NCBI GenBank assembly: GCA_963753545.1
Contig: CAVWCQ010000009.1
Span: forward strand, 121,712 to 185,711
Direction of reading: 5' to 3'
Length of the DNA: 64,000 bases
From: CAVWCQ01 sp963753545
Lineage (GTDB): Bacteria; Chloroflexota; Anaerolineae; Aggregatilineales; Aggregatilineaceae
In this document: in pieces, positions 18,870-29,260 of the stretch
Numbering within the stretch: the first letter of the stretch is position 1
Layout: each line of letters opens with the position of its first letter
Program-made: the position numbers and the translations under genes
The notes under the pieces: generated by a model
What the model was told of the DNA's origin: nothing
Database searches by the model: none
What the model saw: the letters and a program-made list of their open reading frames with translations, nothing else

Positions 18870-19883
18870 TCATCCTGTTGCAGGTGCGGTCAATTCACGG
18901 ATCACAAGATGGGTAGGCACTGTTTCGACTTCCGTCTGATTGCCCGTTGCGCCAAAAACGTGCAGGAGCAGTTCCATCGCCAGGGTGCCGATATGGTAAC
19001 GAGGGAGTTCAATGGTGGTCAGGGGTGGGTCTACTTCCGAGGCCAACCAGATGTTATCCATGCCACAAACTGATACATCGCCGGGAACCCGGACTCCTAA
19101 CGCCCGCGCCGCTGCGATGCAGCCAATCGCCGTCAGATCATTGGCGGCAAAAATGGCAGTTGGTGGATCGGGTTGGGCGAATAGCTCGGCAAAAGCGCGC
19201 CGCCCGCCGTCGATCCGCAGATTGCCCTCAGCTACCTTCACATCGTAGATGCCGTGTTCGTTGAGCGCGCTCATAAAGACGTCGCGCCGCCGCTGCCCGG
19301 TCTGTAAATAGAGGGGGCCGCTGACATGGGCCAGCCGCGTATGGCCCAGCCCAACCAAATGATCAACGGCTTCGCGGATGCCTCTTGAAAAGTCGATGAT
19401 CAGCCGGCTGACACCCGGCTGCGGTTCGCGCATTTCCCAATCAATGACCACCACGGGAATCCGCTTTTGGGTCATTTCGGGCAGCCAATCATCCGACATG
19501 GCGCTGGACATGATCAGCACGCCGTCCACGTTTTTGTCGACCAGCGAGCGGACTAATCGAAAGCCGCGTTCCATGTCGTAGTTCGTATTACAGAGAAAAA
19601 CGTTGTAATCGTATGCCAGCGCCGCATCTTCAATACCCCGCACTACGTCGGGATAGTACGGGTTCGTGATATCCGAGACCAGAATCCCGACTGTTTGGGT
19701 TTGTTTGGACACAAGACTGCGAGCGACACTGCTTGGACGATAGCCAAGCTGCTCAATGGCTTCCAGCACCCGCGCGCGCAGTTCCGGGCGAATATAGTCG
19801 CTCGAACGGTTGACCACGCGGCTTACGGTACTCTTGGAAACACCCGCTGCCTGGGCTACATCCTCAATCGTCGGACGGCGCAT
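18870..19883 (-). CDS. LacI-family transcriptional regulator
   Basis: About 337 residues from the ATG at 19883. The N-terminal helix-turn-helix reads TIEDVAQAAGVSKSTVSRVV, then the hinge and a periplasmic-binding-like sensor domain (VGILVSDITNPYYPDVVRGI, later AIFAANDLTAIGCIAA). The start overlaps the stop of the glycyl radical gene (TGATG), which rules out the longer upstream reading. It most probably binds the palindrome at 22741-22764 in the divergent promoter region and so controls both arms, including itself. Confidence 0.92.
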   Translation of the reverse strand: MRRPTIEDVAQAAGVSKSTVSRVVNRSSDYIRPELRARVLEAIEQLGYRPSSVARSLVSKQTQTVGILVSDITNPYYPDVVRGIEDAALAYDYNVFLCNTNYDMERGFRLVRSLVDKNVDGVLIMSSAMSDDWLPEMTQKRIPVVVIDWEMREPQPGVSRLIIDFSRGIREAVDHLVGLGHTRLAHVSGPLYLQTGQRRRDVFMSALNEHGIYDVKVAEGNLRIDGGRRAFAELFAQPDPPTAIFAANDLTAIGCIAAARALGVRVPGDVSVCGMDNIWLASEVDPPLTTIELPRYHIGTLAMELLLHVFGATGNQTEVETVPTHLVIRELTAPATG

Positions 19884-21961
19884 CACACAGCCTCGTAGAG
19901 AGCGCGCTCGATGACGTGATCCTGGTATTCCGGCGATAGTTCGCAGAAATAGCCGCTCCATCCCCACACGCGCACAATCAGATCCTGGTACTGTTCGGGA
20001 TGCGCTTTGGCTTCCAGCAGCGTTTCAGCGCTCAGGCTGTTCAACTGAAGCTGCTGGCCTCCCAACTGGGCAAACGACCGGACCAACATCGCCACTTTGC
20101 GGATCGCTTCGGGATGGCGAAAGACAGTTGAGGACAGTTCGATGGTGATCGGACCGCCATTGCAGATGCGCGTGTAGTCGATTTTGCCGAACGATTGGAA
20201 GATGCTGATCGGCCCCGGCACGCGAACGCCCGGTGCAGGAGCGAGATTGGCGCTGAATGGTGAGCCTTGCTTGCGACCATCGGCAGTTGCTCCCACGACT
20301 GGCTCACGCATGCCTTCGTGACCGCGGGCAAGCCAGATGTAGTACATGGCGGAACCCGTGCCAGGACGAACCTTGCGCTTCTTGTCGCTTGCCTGTTCAC
20401 AGGAGTTTGCCAGCATGTCGAATAATTCCATCATGAGTTGGTCGGCTGCCACATCGTTTTTGCCGACCTTAGGCCCTTCCTCTTGCAGCAGCGAGAGCAA
20501 CTGGTCCGCCCCGGCAAAATTTGTTTCCAACGCATTCAGCAATGTCTGCGGCGAGACACACTTTTTCTCGAAAACGAGCGACTGTACCGCTGCCAGCGCA
20601 TCTGCCCCGTTAGCAACACAGGCCCCATGAATCCCGAAGTTGTTATAGAACAGTCCTGTGGATAGATCGCGACCTCTTTCCAGACAGCCGTTCATCACTA
20701 CCGAATAATAGGGAGCAGGCGGCAGCAGTAGCCGCGCGTAGGCATCGACCAGGGCGCGCACTTGCGCCTGGATATTCTGTCTAACGCGCTGCATGATTCC
20801 CGCAAAGGACTCTCCAGCGCTCAGACCGTCGCGGATAGCGCTGTCGGCGGCTGCCGGGAACGAAACCGCGCCAATATTCACCACATCCAGGCCCTGCCCT
20901 GGGATGATAAATTCCCAGCAGGCGGCTACCGTGTAGTTTCTGGCATCTTCCAGCGTGTAGCCATGTTCGACCAGCCCTGGAATGACCACATCGTCATTCG
21001 AATACTGCGGGAAGCCCAGCCCTTTGCGGGTCAATTCACTGGCAAGACACAGCAAATCCAGATCGGTGTTGGCGGTGATGCGCAAGTTGATCTTTGGGTC
21101 GATCATGCTGACATCCCGCGCGACACGCAGGACCAGCCGCGTTAATTCATTCTCGCCCGGTGTACCGTCGGATTTGACGCCTCCGACTGTCAGTGATTGG
21201 CCATTATCGCCCTGCTGTACACCAGGATACAGGTCGCTGTCTTTGTTGAGCGAGATGAAAAACTCCGCGAGCAGGTCTTCGGCAGAGGCCAGATCCAGCC
21301 GCCCCGCCTCAAGATCGGCTTGCAAGTAGGGCCACATGATTTGATCGAAGCGGCCCAGCCCAACGTGATAATGCCCACTGAGCCACACAACCGCGTGAAC
21401 CAGCCGCAGAAATTGCAGCGCCTCGTGGAATGTTTGAGGTGGATGGGCGGGCACGCGATCCAGAATGCGGGCCATATCGAGCCGGTTCTGCCGCCGCGCC
21501 TCGCTGGCGTAGCGCTCTGCCAGGGCTAACACCGCGTCGATTGTTTCGATGGCGGCATCTGCAAATTCGACCGCCTGGGGATCGTTGGCGGAGCGCGCGC
21601 GCGCTGCCAGAGCAACCTGCTTGCGTCCCAACAACCCCTGGCTCAATACCATGCCCCAGTCAGCACAAATATTGCTGATCGGTCCCAGTTCGTGCAGCGT
21701 GTGCCCGGCGGTTAACTTCTGCCATTCTTCAGGGGAATAGACGGAGGGAACGCTGGGCAGCGTGCGCATAAAAACGATCTGCTCATTGGGCTGGATCATC
21801 ACTTTTTCAGATTCGCACATGCGGCGTGTCAGGCGCGCCTGACGCTGCATCCACGACAGACCTTCACATTCGGCGAGCAAGTCAGGTTGATCGGACTGCC
21901 GCGCTGCCCGGTGATCGCCGCGCCGTACTGCTTCTCGTAGCTGGTTTAATCGCTCATTCAT
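19883..21961 (-). CDS. Glycyl radical enzyme of unknown substrate
   Basis: 692 residues, shorter than the usual 760-850. The C-terminal radical loop RVWGWSGYF (Gly667) fits the R-V-x-G-[YFW]-S-x-x-F signature. The probable thiyl cysteine is Cys348 in AACWEFIIPG, with Glu350 two residues on as in the dehydratase-type enzymes; their usual motif is GCVEP, so this version is unusual. A second conserved block NGCLERGRDLS...GIHGACVANGADALAAV follows at about 424-459. Such enzymes need anaerobic activation, provided by the gene immediately upstream. The substrate class (dehydratase, lyase or decarboxylase) cannot be assigned. Confidence 0.88.
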   Translation of the reverse strand: MNERLNQLREAVRRGDHRAARQSDQPDLLAECEGLSWMQRQARLTRRMCESEKVMIQPNEQIVFMRTLPSVPSVYSPEEWQKLTAGHTLHELGPISNICADWGMVLSQGLLGRKQVALAARARSANDPQAVEFADAAIETIDAVLALAERYASEARRQNRLDMARILDRVPAHPPQTFHEALQFLRLVHAVVWLSGHYHVGLGRFDQIMWPYLQADLEAGRLDLASAEDLLAEFFISLNKDSDLYPGVQQGDNGQSLTVGGVKSDGTPGENELTRLVLRVARDVSMIDPKINLRITANTDLDLLCLASELTRKGLGFPQYSNDDVVIPGLVEHGYTLEDARNYTVAACWEFIIPGQGLDVVNIGAVSFPAAADSAIRDGLSAGESFAGIMQRVRQNIQAQVRALVDAYARLLLPPAPYYSVVMNGCLERGRDLSTGLFYNNFGIHGACVANGADALAAVQSLVFEKKCVSPQTLLNALETNFAGADQLLSLLQEEGPKVGKNDVAADQLMMELFDMLANSCEQASDKKRKVRPGTGSAMYYIWLARGHEGMREPVVGATADGRKQGSPFSANLAPAPGVRVPGPISIFQSFGKIDYTRICNGGPITIELSSTVFRHPEAIRKVAMLVRSFAQLGGQQLQLNSLSAETLLEAKAHPEQYQDLIVRVWGWSGYFCELSPEYQDHVIERALYEAV

Positions 21962-22713
21962 TGGATTACAACCTCAATTCCTCTATCAATAAACAGATCG
22001 GCTCGGACGTTGACTGGGCGATGTTCAATCGTACGCAGTGGATATTCTATGCCCAGCAAGGGGTACTTGGCCCCGGCGAGATGGTTATAAGGTAACAAAT
22101 CGACTCGCAGCAGTCCCGGCAACCCCTGGACCAGATCAGCTATCGCCGTCAGGTTATCATCGGTATCGGTGATCGTGGGGACCAGGGGAACACGAATGAC
22201 AAAGGGAACCCCGCTCTGGCTTAACAGGCGCAGATTTTGCAGGATCAAGGTATTGGGCTGGCCTGTCACCTTGCGGTGGGCTTCGTTGTCCATCACCTTC
22301 AGATCGAAGTAAACCAGTTGGCAGCGCACGATGAGGTTGGTGAAGGTCTCAGGGCTGGCATAGCCAGATGTGTCGAGCAAGCTGTGGATATCGTCCAGCA
22401 GATCGAGCGTGGCGTGGATAAAAGCTGCCTGGGACAGCGGCTCTCCGCCAGACCAGGTCACGCCTCCTTCATTCGCCCGCAAAATAACCGCCTGATTGTT
22501 CAGATAGGCTGCAAGTTCTTCCGCCGTATAGGTTCGGCCTACAACCCGTTCTCCGCGCGGCGTGCGCATCAATTGAGGCGCGGCCTGTTTTCCTTCCGGG
22601 TTATGGCACCAGGCGCAGTCGAGCGGGCATCCTTTGAAAAAAACCGTTGTACGGATGCCAGGACCATCGTGAACCGTAAACTCTTTAATGTCGAAAATAT
22701 TTCCGGTTTGCAT
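21958..22713 (-). CDS. Glycyl-radical enzyme activating protein (radical SAM)
   Basis: 251 residues, PflA-like in length. The radical SAM cluster motif C-x3-C-x2-C is present as GCPLDCAWCHNPEG (Cys29, Cys33, Cys36), followed by TWSGGEPLSQ, the SAM-contacting GGE block. There is no room for the extra ferredoxin-like insert seen in many dehydratase activases. The stop overlaps the start of the radical enzyme by four bases, so the two are a translational pair. It installs the glycyl radical on Gly667 using SAM and an electron. Confidence 0.93.
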   Translation of the reverse strand: MQTGNIFDIKEFTVHDGPGIRTTVFFKGCPLDCAWCHNPEGKQAAPQLMRTPRGERVVGRTYTAEELAAYLNNQAVILRANEGGVTWSGGEPLSQAAFIHATLDLLDDIHSLLDTSGYASPETFTNLIVRCQLVYFDLKVMDNEAHRKVTGQPNTLILQNLRLLSQSGVPFVIRVPLVPTITDTDDNLTAIADLVQGLPGLLRVDLLPYNHLAGAKYPLLGIEYPLRTIEHRPVNVRADLFIDRGIEVVIQ

Positions 22714-22740
22714 CGATTGACAGAAATAGGTGGTTCATGC

Positions 22741-22764
22741 TAATCTGAAAACGGTTTCAGATTA
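22741..22764. promoter_or_regulatory. LacI-type operator in the divergent promoter region
   Basis: Arms TAATCTGAAA (22741-22750) and TTTCAGATTA (22755-22764) are perfect 10-bp inverted copies around ACGG. The AAACGGTTT core is typical of LacI-family operators. It sits 28 bases upstream of the activase start and 273 bases before the importer gene. A weaker related stretch (TCTGAAGCTGTTTGCG then TAACATAGG) lies at 22923-22949. The remaining gap, 22765-23036, holds no gene; TTGACA occurs at 22781-22786 without a clear partner box. Confidence 0.8.
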
Positions 22765-23036
22765 ACATAGGTTCACTCTGTTGACAAGCACCTTAAACCT
22801 GATCCATGATGGAAGTACACTGCTTGACAATCAATCTGATGGGCTTTTCCAACGTTGCACGGCTGCAAAAATTATTTCAAACAAGTGACCGGCTCAGAAC
22901 AGTCCACTTGGTGGAAAATTTTGTCTGAAGCTGTTTGCGCTAACATAGGGAAAGGAGACGATTTATCGAAGCAGAGCCACTATGACCGCGTTCCAAAACA
23001 TCTCGCCTTGCTAAATGTTTAAGGAGATAGTCAAAG

Positions 23037-24056
<1,020 letters not shown>

Positions 24057-24063
24057 GGAACCT

Positions 24064-24104
24064 ACGGTCTTCCCTCCAAATCACCAGGGAAGACCGTTAT
24101 TTTT
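24064..24104 (+). terminator. Stem-loop after the binding-protein gene
   Basis: ACGGTCTTCCCT (24064-24075) pairs perfectly over 12 bp with 24086-24097, followed by TATTTTTG. It can act as a partial terminator so that the binding protein is made in excess over the ATPase and permease. Confidence 0.75.
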
Positions 24105-24114
24105 GAATAAAACA

Positions 24115-24155
24115 GGTTCCAGCAGGTGGGTTTATAACTCTCGCTTGCTGGAACC
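24115..24155 (+). repeat. Second intercistronic stem-loop
   Basis: GGTTCCAGCA (24115-24124) pairs perfectly with TGCTGGAACC (24146-24155) around a 21-base loop, just upstream of the ATPase ribosome site. Confidence 0.65.
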
Positions 24156-24207
24156 CCTTGTATGAGGGACATCTCTTGCCCCTTTGTCTGAGAATAGGGA
24201 GGTTCTT

Positions 24208-24966
24208 ATGGGCGAATACATCTTTGAAATGCGCGACGTCTCAAAGTCTTTCGGCGAGGTGCAGTCCCTCCACAACGTCAACTTTAACGTTGGCCAGAAT
24301 GAGATCGTCGGGCTGTTGGGCGACAATGGGGCGGGTAAATCGACCCTGATCAAAATCATCACGGGTTATCACCGGCCTACTTCAGGCGAACTGTATTTTC
24401 ATGGGAAAAAAATTGACAAGCTCAGCGTACCTAAAGCTCGTTCTTTGGGGGTTGAAACTGTTTACCAGGAGCGCGCGCTGGCCGATTTGCAGACCGTGTG
24501 GCGTAATATTTTCCTGGGGCGGGAGATTTCGAACAAGCTGGGTTTTATGAAAATTGGACAGATGCGGAAAGAGACAAGCCGTCTGATGGTTGAGCAGATG
24601 GGCTTCACCTCGTCTGCGGTGGATCCTGCCTCCGTAATCAAGACCTTTTCCGGCGGTGAGAAACAGGGTGTTGCCATCGTCCGGGCGCTCTACTTCAAGG
24701 CTGATCTCATCGTCCTGGATGAGCCAACTATGGGGTTGTCTTTGCAGGAAACACGCAAGCTGTTGGACTTTGTGCGCGGGATCAAACAGGCGGGCAAAGC
24801 GGCCATTTTTATCGATCACAACGTGTTCCATGTTTATTCGGTTGCTGACCGGGTCGTGGTGTTGGACCGGGGAACAGTTGCTGGTGAATTCCTCACAAAA
24901 GATATTACGCTTGATGAATTGATGGAAAAAATGTATCGTGTCGCGCAGACCGGCAGCCTGGATTAG
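24208..24966 (+). CDS. Sugar ABC transporter ATP-binding protein (single nucleotide-binding domain)
   Basis: About 252 residues from the ATG at 24208, which follows GGGAGG; the TTG at 24184 has no such site. Walker A is GDNGAGKSTLIK, the signature is FSGGEKQGVAIVRAL and Walker B is LIVLDEPTMGLS. RbsA proteins normally carry two such domains; this is the half-size form, so it must work as a homodimer. It lies 33 bases upstream of the permease gene. Confidence 0.93.
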   Translation: MGEYIFEMRDVSKSFGEVQSLHNVNFNVGQNEIVGLLGDNGAGKSTLIKIITGYHRPTSGELYFHGKKIDKLSVPKARSLGVETVYQERALADLQTVWRNIFLGREISNKLGFMKIGQMRKETSRLMVEQMGFTSSAVDPASVIKTFSGGEKQGVAIVRALYFKADLIVLDEPTMGLSLQETRKLLDFVRGIKQAGKAAIFIDHNVFHVYSVADRVVVLDRGTVAGEFLTKDITLDELMEKMYRVAQTGSLD

Positions 24967-24998
24967 CGCGGTTTGGAAAAAATGAATGGAGCTTTGCT

Positions 24999-26513
24999 AT
25001 GAATGCGCAGAGTATTAAAAGCCTCAAACTATTTGCGCCGGGCCGTATTAAGGGCCTCGGACATTTTATCGCCATTCCAGCGACGATCCTGCTGCTGATC
25101 GCGTTTTTCCTCCCGTGGATTACCGTATTAAACCAGAATACTGCATTGGGCCACGTGACCGGATACGAGATCGCTAATGGGGTGAAAGACGAAACGATCA
25201 AACAGGCAGGAGAAGCCTTCGATACGGGAGCAAATCTCTATCTCTGGTTGATTCCAGTGGTGGCGATCATTTCGCTGGTAGTAGCAGGGATGGCTCTCAG
25301 TTCTCGCGGAGCGCCGGGCCTTATCTTAGGTTCCTACTTGCTGACGTGCATCGTTGGGCTGGGGGTAGTCTGCACCAAATTTATCCAGATGCAAGCCGAC
25401 TTTACGCGCGTTGATAGAGAAGCGAGCAGCCTGATCAATTTTGGCTACGAGACCGGTTGGTGGTTCACCGTTGCCGCGTCTTTCTTCATGCTGGTTGCCG
25501 CTTATGTGGTCTTCCAGGCCGAAAGCCAGGTCCATGATCACCCTACGGTCGTCCGCGTCACGCGGCTTGTGCGCACCAATGGGCTGCAACTGGGTATTCT
25601 GGGCGTCATGTTTATCCTGTGGTTTGCTTTCATCGTTGGTTCACCGGAAACCTTTCTGAGCAAGCAGATTTACCGCGCTTTGATGACTTCCATTCCCTAC
25701 TGGGGCATTATCGCGCTGCCGCTTACGATGGTCGTGATCGCAGGGGAAATTGACCTCTCCTTCCCCTCCACGATGGCTATTGGCATGGTGGCTTTCTTTG
25801 AGGTGTACACCCGGCAGGAGAGCCTGGGGCTGGCTTTAGCGGGGGCATTAGTTGCCGGGTTCCTGGTAGGTCTGCTCAATGGCCTGATCATTGTCAAGCT
25901 GGGCATCCCGTCGTTGATTGCTACCATCGGCACCCAGTTCTTCTGGCGAGGTGTGGTCGAAGTGATCCGCGCCGGACAGGGTGAGTCGATGGTCTTCACG
26001 CGGGATACGGCCTTGCGCAACGCACTGGTGAGCAAGGTTAATAATTATTTTCCGGCCCAGGTGATCTGGATGGTCCTGGTGGGCATTATCGTCTGGGTTC
26101 TCCTGAACCGGCACAGATTCGGCGCGCATGTCTATCTCATTGGTGACAACGAAGACAGCGCCAAACTGATGGGTGTCAACGTCAACCTGACGCGCGTGAT
26201 GCTCTTTGCCCTGGTCGGCGTCGCTGCCGCCTTTGCCGGACTTATTCAGAGCGTTGATAACTGGTATTTTTGGCCAAACCTCGGTGAGGGTTACCTGATG
26301 CAAACGCTGGCTGCTGTGTTCCTGGGCGGGACCTCAGTCTACGGCGGCACAGGGTCGGTCTTCGGCACATTCGTCGCCTGCTTTATCATTGGGGGCATCC
26401 AGCCAGGGATCGTGGCAGTTGGCCTAACGGGCTATTACACCAAGCTGATCTACGGCCTGATCATCACGGCTTCGGTAGCGATGCACACCATGCTGCGCAA
26501 GCGCCTGCAGTAA
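24999..26513 (+). CDS. Sugar ABC transporter permease with extra N-terminal membrane domain
   Basis: 504 residues, against about 320-340 for RbsC-type permeases. Residues about 210-500 are the BPD_transp_2 domain (AGEIDLSFPSTMAIG, LGIPSLIATIGTQFFWRG and AVFLGGTSVYGGTGSVFGT). The first 190 residues form a separate block of about four membrane segments, at roughly 20-45, 82-105, 112-130 and 152-172, with a loop rich in polar residues. It appears to be a fusion of a small membrane module to the permease. GGAG precedes the ATG. Confidence 0.9.
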   Translation: MNAQSIKSLKLFAPGRIKGLGHFIAIPATILLLIAFFLPWITVLNQNTALGHVTGYEIANGVKDETIKQAGEAFDTGANLYLWLIPVVAIISLVVAGMALSSRGAPGLILGSYLLTCIVGLGVVCTKFIQMQADFTRVDREASSLINFGYETGWWFTVAASFFMLVAAYVVFQAESQVHDHPTVVRVTRLVRTNGLQLGILGVMFILWFAFIVGSPETFLSKQIYRALMTSIPYWGIIALPLTMVVIAGEIDLSFPSTMAIGMVAFFEVYTRQESLGLALAGALVAGFLVGLLNGLIIVKLGIPSLIATIGTQFFWRGVVEVIRAGQGESMVFTRDTALRNALVSKVNNYFPAQVIWMVLVGIIVWVLLNRHRFGAHVYLIGDNEDSAKLMGVNVNLTRVMLFALVGVAAAFAGLIQSVDNWYFWPNLGEGYLMQTLAAVFLGGTSVYGGTGSVFGTFVACFIIGGIQPGIVAVGLTGYYTKLIYGLIITASVAMHTMLRKRLQ

Positions 26514-26526
26514 GGAAAGAGGCGGC

Positions 26527-27621
26527 ATGATACACGACAGATGGCCTCTGGCACTGGAAACAATGCCAGAGTGCGAGAAGGCAATCGAGCGCGTCTATGC
26601 CTGGTTCGCGGGAGAAATCATAGACCGTGCTCCCGTGCGGTTTATGGCGCATAACGCGTTTATCGACGACGCGAATAAAGCCTACCCGTCGCCGCACCTG
26701 AAAGATCGCTGGTTTGACGCGGAATTCCAGGTCGAGAGTTACCTCAAGGCGATTGAGGGCAAGACTTTTCACGGGGAGACATTCCCGGTTTTCTGGCCGA
26801 ACCTGGGGCCCGAAGTCTACTCGGCCTTCTACGGCTCGGAACTGGAATACGGCGAAGTCACGGCATGGTCTACGCCCTTCGTCAAGACGTGGGACGACAT
26901 GGCTCGGCTGCGGCTGGATCAAACCAACGAATATTTCCGCAAGCTGGAAGATATGACGCGCTGCGCAATTGAACGCTGCGCCGGGAAAGCTCTGGTCGGT
27001 TACACTGATCTGCATCCCGGAGTAGACTGCGCGGCAGCGTGGCGCGATCCAGTCCAGTTGTGTCTGGATATGCTCGAAGCGCCAGAAGAGGTTCAGAAGC
27101 TAATTGAGATCAGCATCGAGGGTTTCGAGCAAATTTATAACCATTTTGATGCGATGCTCAAGGACGCGAAACAACTTTCCGTGAGCTGGATGGGTATCCC
27201 TTCGTTTGGAAAAATGCACATTCCAAGCTGCGACTTTTCGGCGCTGATTTCCCCGAGGATGTTCGAACAGTTCTGCATGCCCGTCTTGCAGTGTGAAGTG
27301 AAGACGATGACGCACAACATTTTCCATATGGACGGAAAAAATGTGGCGAAGCACCGGGAGCGCATCTTCAGCGTTCCAGAAGTTCACGCTGTCCAATGGG
27401 TGCAGGGTGTAGGCGACGATCTGCCGATTATGCAGTGGGTGCCGCTCATCAAAGAGATTCAGGCACATCGACCCGTCACAGTGGACCTGAACAAAAACGA
27501 ACTCGATGCGTTTATGGAAGCAGTCAACCCAGAAGGAATCTTCTTGTGGATTGCGACCGAAAACGAAGAAGAGGAATTCGAACTGCTCAAGCGCATCGGC
27601 AAGTGGACGCGCAAGCAGTAA
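26527..27621 (+). CDS. Second URO-D-superfamily protein of the regulon
   Basis: 364 residues, starting 13 bases after the permease with AAAGAGG upstream. URO-D-like features include the RVYAWFAGEIIDRAPVRF start, NIFHMDGKNVAKH and VHAVQWVQGVGDDLPIMQW. The H-x-D-G motif again lacks the cysteine of zinc-dependent corrinoid methyltransferases. It differs strongly from the protein at 17846-18859, so the regulon has two distant paralogues, one in each arm. Last gene of the plus arm, followed by a terminator. Confidence 0.85.
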   Translation: MIHDRWPLALETMPECEKAIERVYAWFAGEIIDRAPVRFMAHNAFIDDANKAYPSPHLKDRWFDAEFQVESYLKAIEGKTFHGETFPVFWPNLGPEVYSAFYGSELEYGEVTAWSTPFVKTWDDMARLRLDQTNEYFRKLEDMTRCAIERCAGKALVGYTDLHPGVDCAAAWRDPVQLCLDMLEAPEEVQKLIEISIEGFEQIYNHFDAMLKDAKQLSVSWMGIPSFGKMHIPSCDFSALISPRMFEQFCMPVLQCEVKTMTHNIFHMDGKNVAKHRERIFSVPEVHAVQWVQGVGDDLPIMQWVPLIKEIQAHRPVTVDLNKNELDAFMEAVNPEGIFLWIATENEEEEFELLKRIGKWTRKQ

Positions 27622-27626
27622 AAAAC

Positions 27627-27663
27627 AGGGGCGGGGCAACAATAACCCGCTCCTCTTTTTTTT
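27627..27663 (+). terminator. Rho-independent terminator of the importer operon
   Basis: AGGGGCGGG (27627-27635) pairs with CCCGCTCCT (27646-27654, one G-T pair), followed by eight T's. Confidence 0.85.
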
Positions 27664-27841
27664 GCCGTTTGGACAGTTACGGACGTGTCTGCTTGCCACC
27701 CCTTCTGTTCTGCGCCAATCGCTTCGCAGGCGTCCAGCGATCACAATGGGCCGCAACTGGCGCAGGAGACCCGCGATCAGGGCGAACGACCCGAAGATAT
27801 TTGCCACTACTACTTTGGCTACCTGCGGTCGAATGTCGTCA

Positions 27842-27868
27842 ACAGCCAGGGAATGTCCTGGCTGTTTT
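27842..27868. terminator. Hairpin in the spacer between the importer operon and the decayed ATPase
   Basis: ACAGCCAGG (27842-27850) pairs perfectly with CCTGGCTGT (27857-27865), followed by TTT. The rest of 27664-27957 shows no convincing gene on either strand. Confidence 0.45.
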
Positions 27869-27957
27869 GTTATCCTTCTATCGCACAGATTGCTAATTAT
27901 TTGCAGCATCCGCGTTTTGAGCGAGCGCCATCTGGTGACAGCTATCGTGAGAGGTTG

Positions 27958-28808
27958 TTACTTTGTAACGCTCCGAAACAAACACAAGTTTTCCAGGACT
28001 GCGCGGTCAGTAGCTGGAAGGGTTTGCAAAGAGGGTTCAATCACGGCGCGGATATTGCGGTGACGATCCGGGCAATCACGTCGCCGGGTTTCGAGAAAAT
28101 CCAGGCTGCGAGCAATCTCCTGGGCAATCTCTTGGAGCGATAGAGCATCTGCCCAGCCAGCAGCTAACTCAATAGCGAGCGGCAACCCCTGAATCTGACG
28201 ACAAATGAGACTCGCATCCGCTAGCAGCTCAGGTGTAGCAGCCCTAAATCCAGCCGGTGTAGACGGTTCAGGAACAACTCAACGGCGGGATACTGCTCAG
28301 GGTTAGTCACCTCTTCTTGTTCAGGATAGGCTAAGGGGCCAAGCTGGAGGACCATTTCCTCCTGGATGTTCAATTTTTCGCGCGAGGTGATAAGGCATTT
28401 GACTTCTGGGGCCGATTGCAGAAGGTCTACAATGATTGCCACTCCGGACAGCAGATGCTCAAATCCATCCAGCACCAGCAGTTTGCGTTTGTGGTCCAGA
28501 TGTCCGAATAACTGATCTTTCAGATCAATGCCCGGAGACAGAGGAATTCGCATCTTTTCTGCAATAGCGGGCAGAATCCCTTCCGGCAGATCCAACGGCT
28601 GCAACGGCACAAAAAATACACCCTCAGGGAAGGCGTATGCGTTGTGATTAGCTGCCTCAACCGCCAGCCGTGTTTTACCGACGCCGCCCAATCCGACCAG
28701 GGACAGCAAGCGACACGCTGGATCCGCTAGCCATTCGTTTATCCTGGCCAGTTCGGTTTCGCGTCCAATGAAAGGATCTGATATCACAGGCAAAACGTGA
28801 TTTGCCAT
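27958..28808 (-). pseudogene. Truncated and frameshifted NB-ARC/LuxR-type signalling ATPase
   Basis: From the ATG at 28808 the frame encodes FIGRETELARINEWL, Walker A VGLGGVGKTRLAVEA and Walker B LLVLDGFEHLL, the start of the ATPase module of AfsR/MalT-like regulators. The frame breaks near 28250. One base out of phase the family pattern continues (LADASLICRQIQGLPLAIEL, then LQTLPATDRAVLENLCLF), and a stop follows at 27958 where full proteins continue into winged-helix and TPR regions. So there is one frame break and one truncation. Confidence 0.75.
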
Positions 28809-29201
28809 CGTTTTTTCACCGGGGCCCAAATCTTTTAATCTAATCGTACCATTATTTTTAATAGTAATCAAAGCAGGCTGCAAGAAGTAAAGTAAAGTGA
28901 GATGGCGGGTAGTGCTGTCACAACAACTGAATAAGTCCTATGGGTTTACCAGAACGACGATCCTCCAGAATAACACGGATCGCCATTCTATATTTTTGAT
29001 CATCTGAACAAACGTCCTCTTGCCAGATCACTTTTTCCAGACACTAACACTCCGCAATACTTCAATGGACGTTGATACACTTCCCCTACTGAAAAAATAC
29101 GTATATACTAAAAAAACAAGTTTTTATACTGGGATAATTCCTATACGTCAGTTGGCAATTTAGCACCAGATATTCACGCGTTTTTCATCCTTTTGCTCCA
29201 T

Positions 29202-29229
29202 GTGGACGATCTTGTCCACTTTGATCGTC
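29202..29229 (+). promoter_or_regulatory. Mutually exclusive hairpins in the leader of the Liv-type operon
   Basis: GTGGAC (29202-29207) can pair with GTCCAC (29214-29219). GACGATC (29205-29211), overlapping the first arm, can instead pair with GATCGTC (29223-29229). This lies about 20 bases before the ribosome site of the binding-protein gene. The wider gap from 28884 is AT-rich and shows no gene. Confidence 0.4.
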
Positions 29230-29260
29230 AGGGTAGACCTTTTTTGCTCAGGAGGATCAG

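Noticed and set aside
27100..27909. 269-codon minus-strand frame
   Set aside because: Mostly antisense of the URO-D-like gene; the part beyond 27664 is weakly protein-like but has no start or family match.
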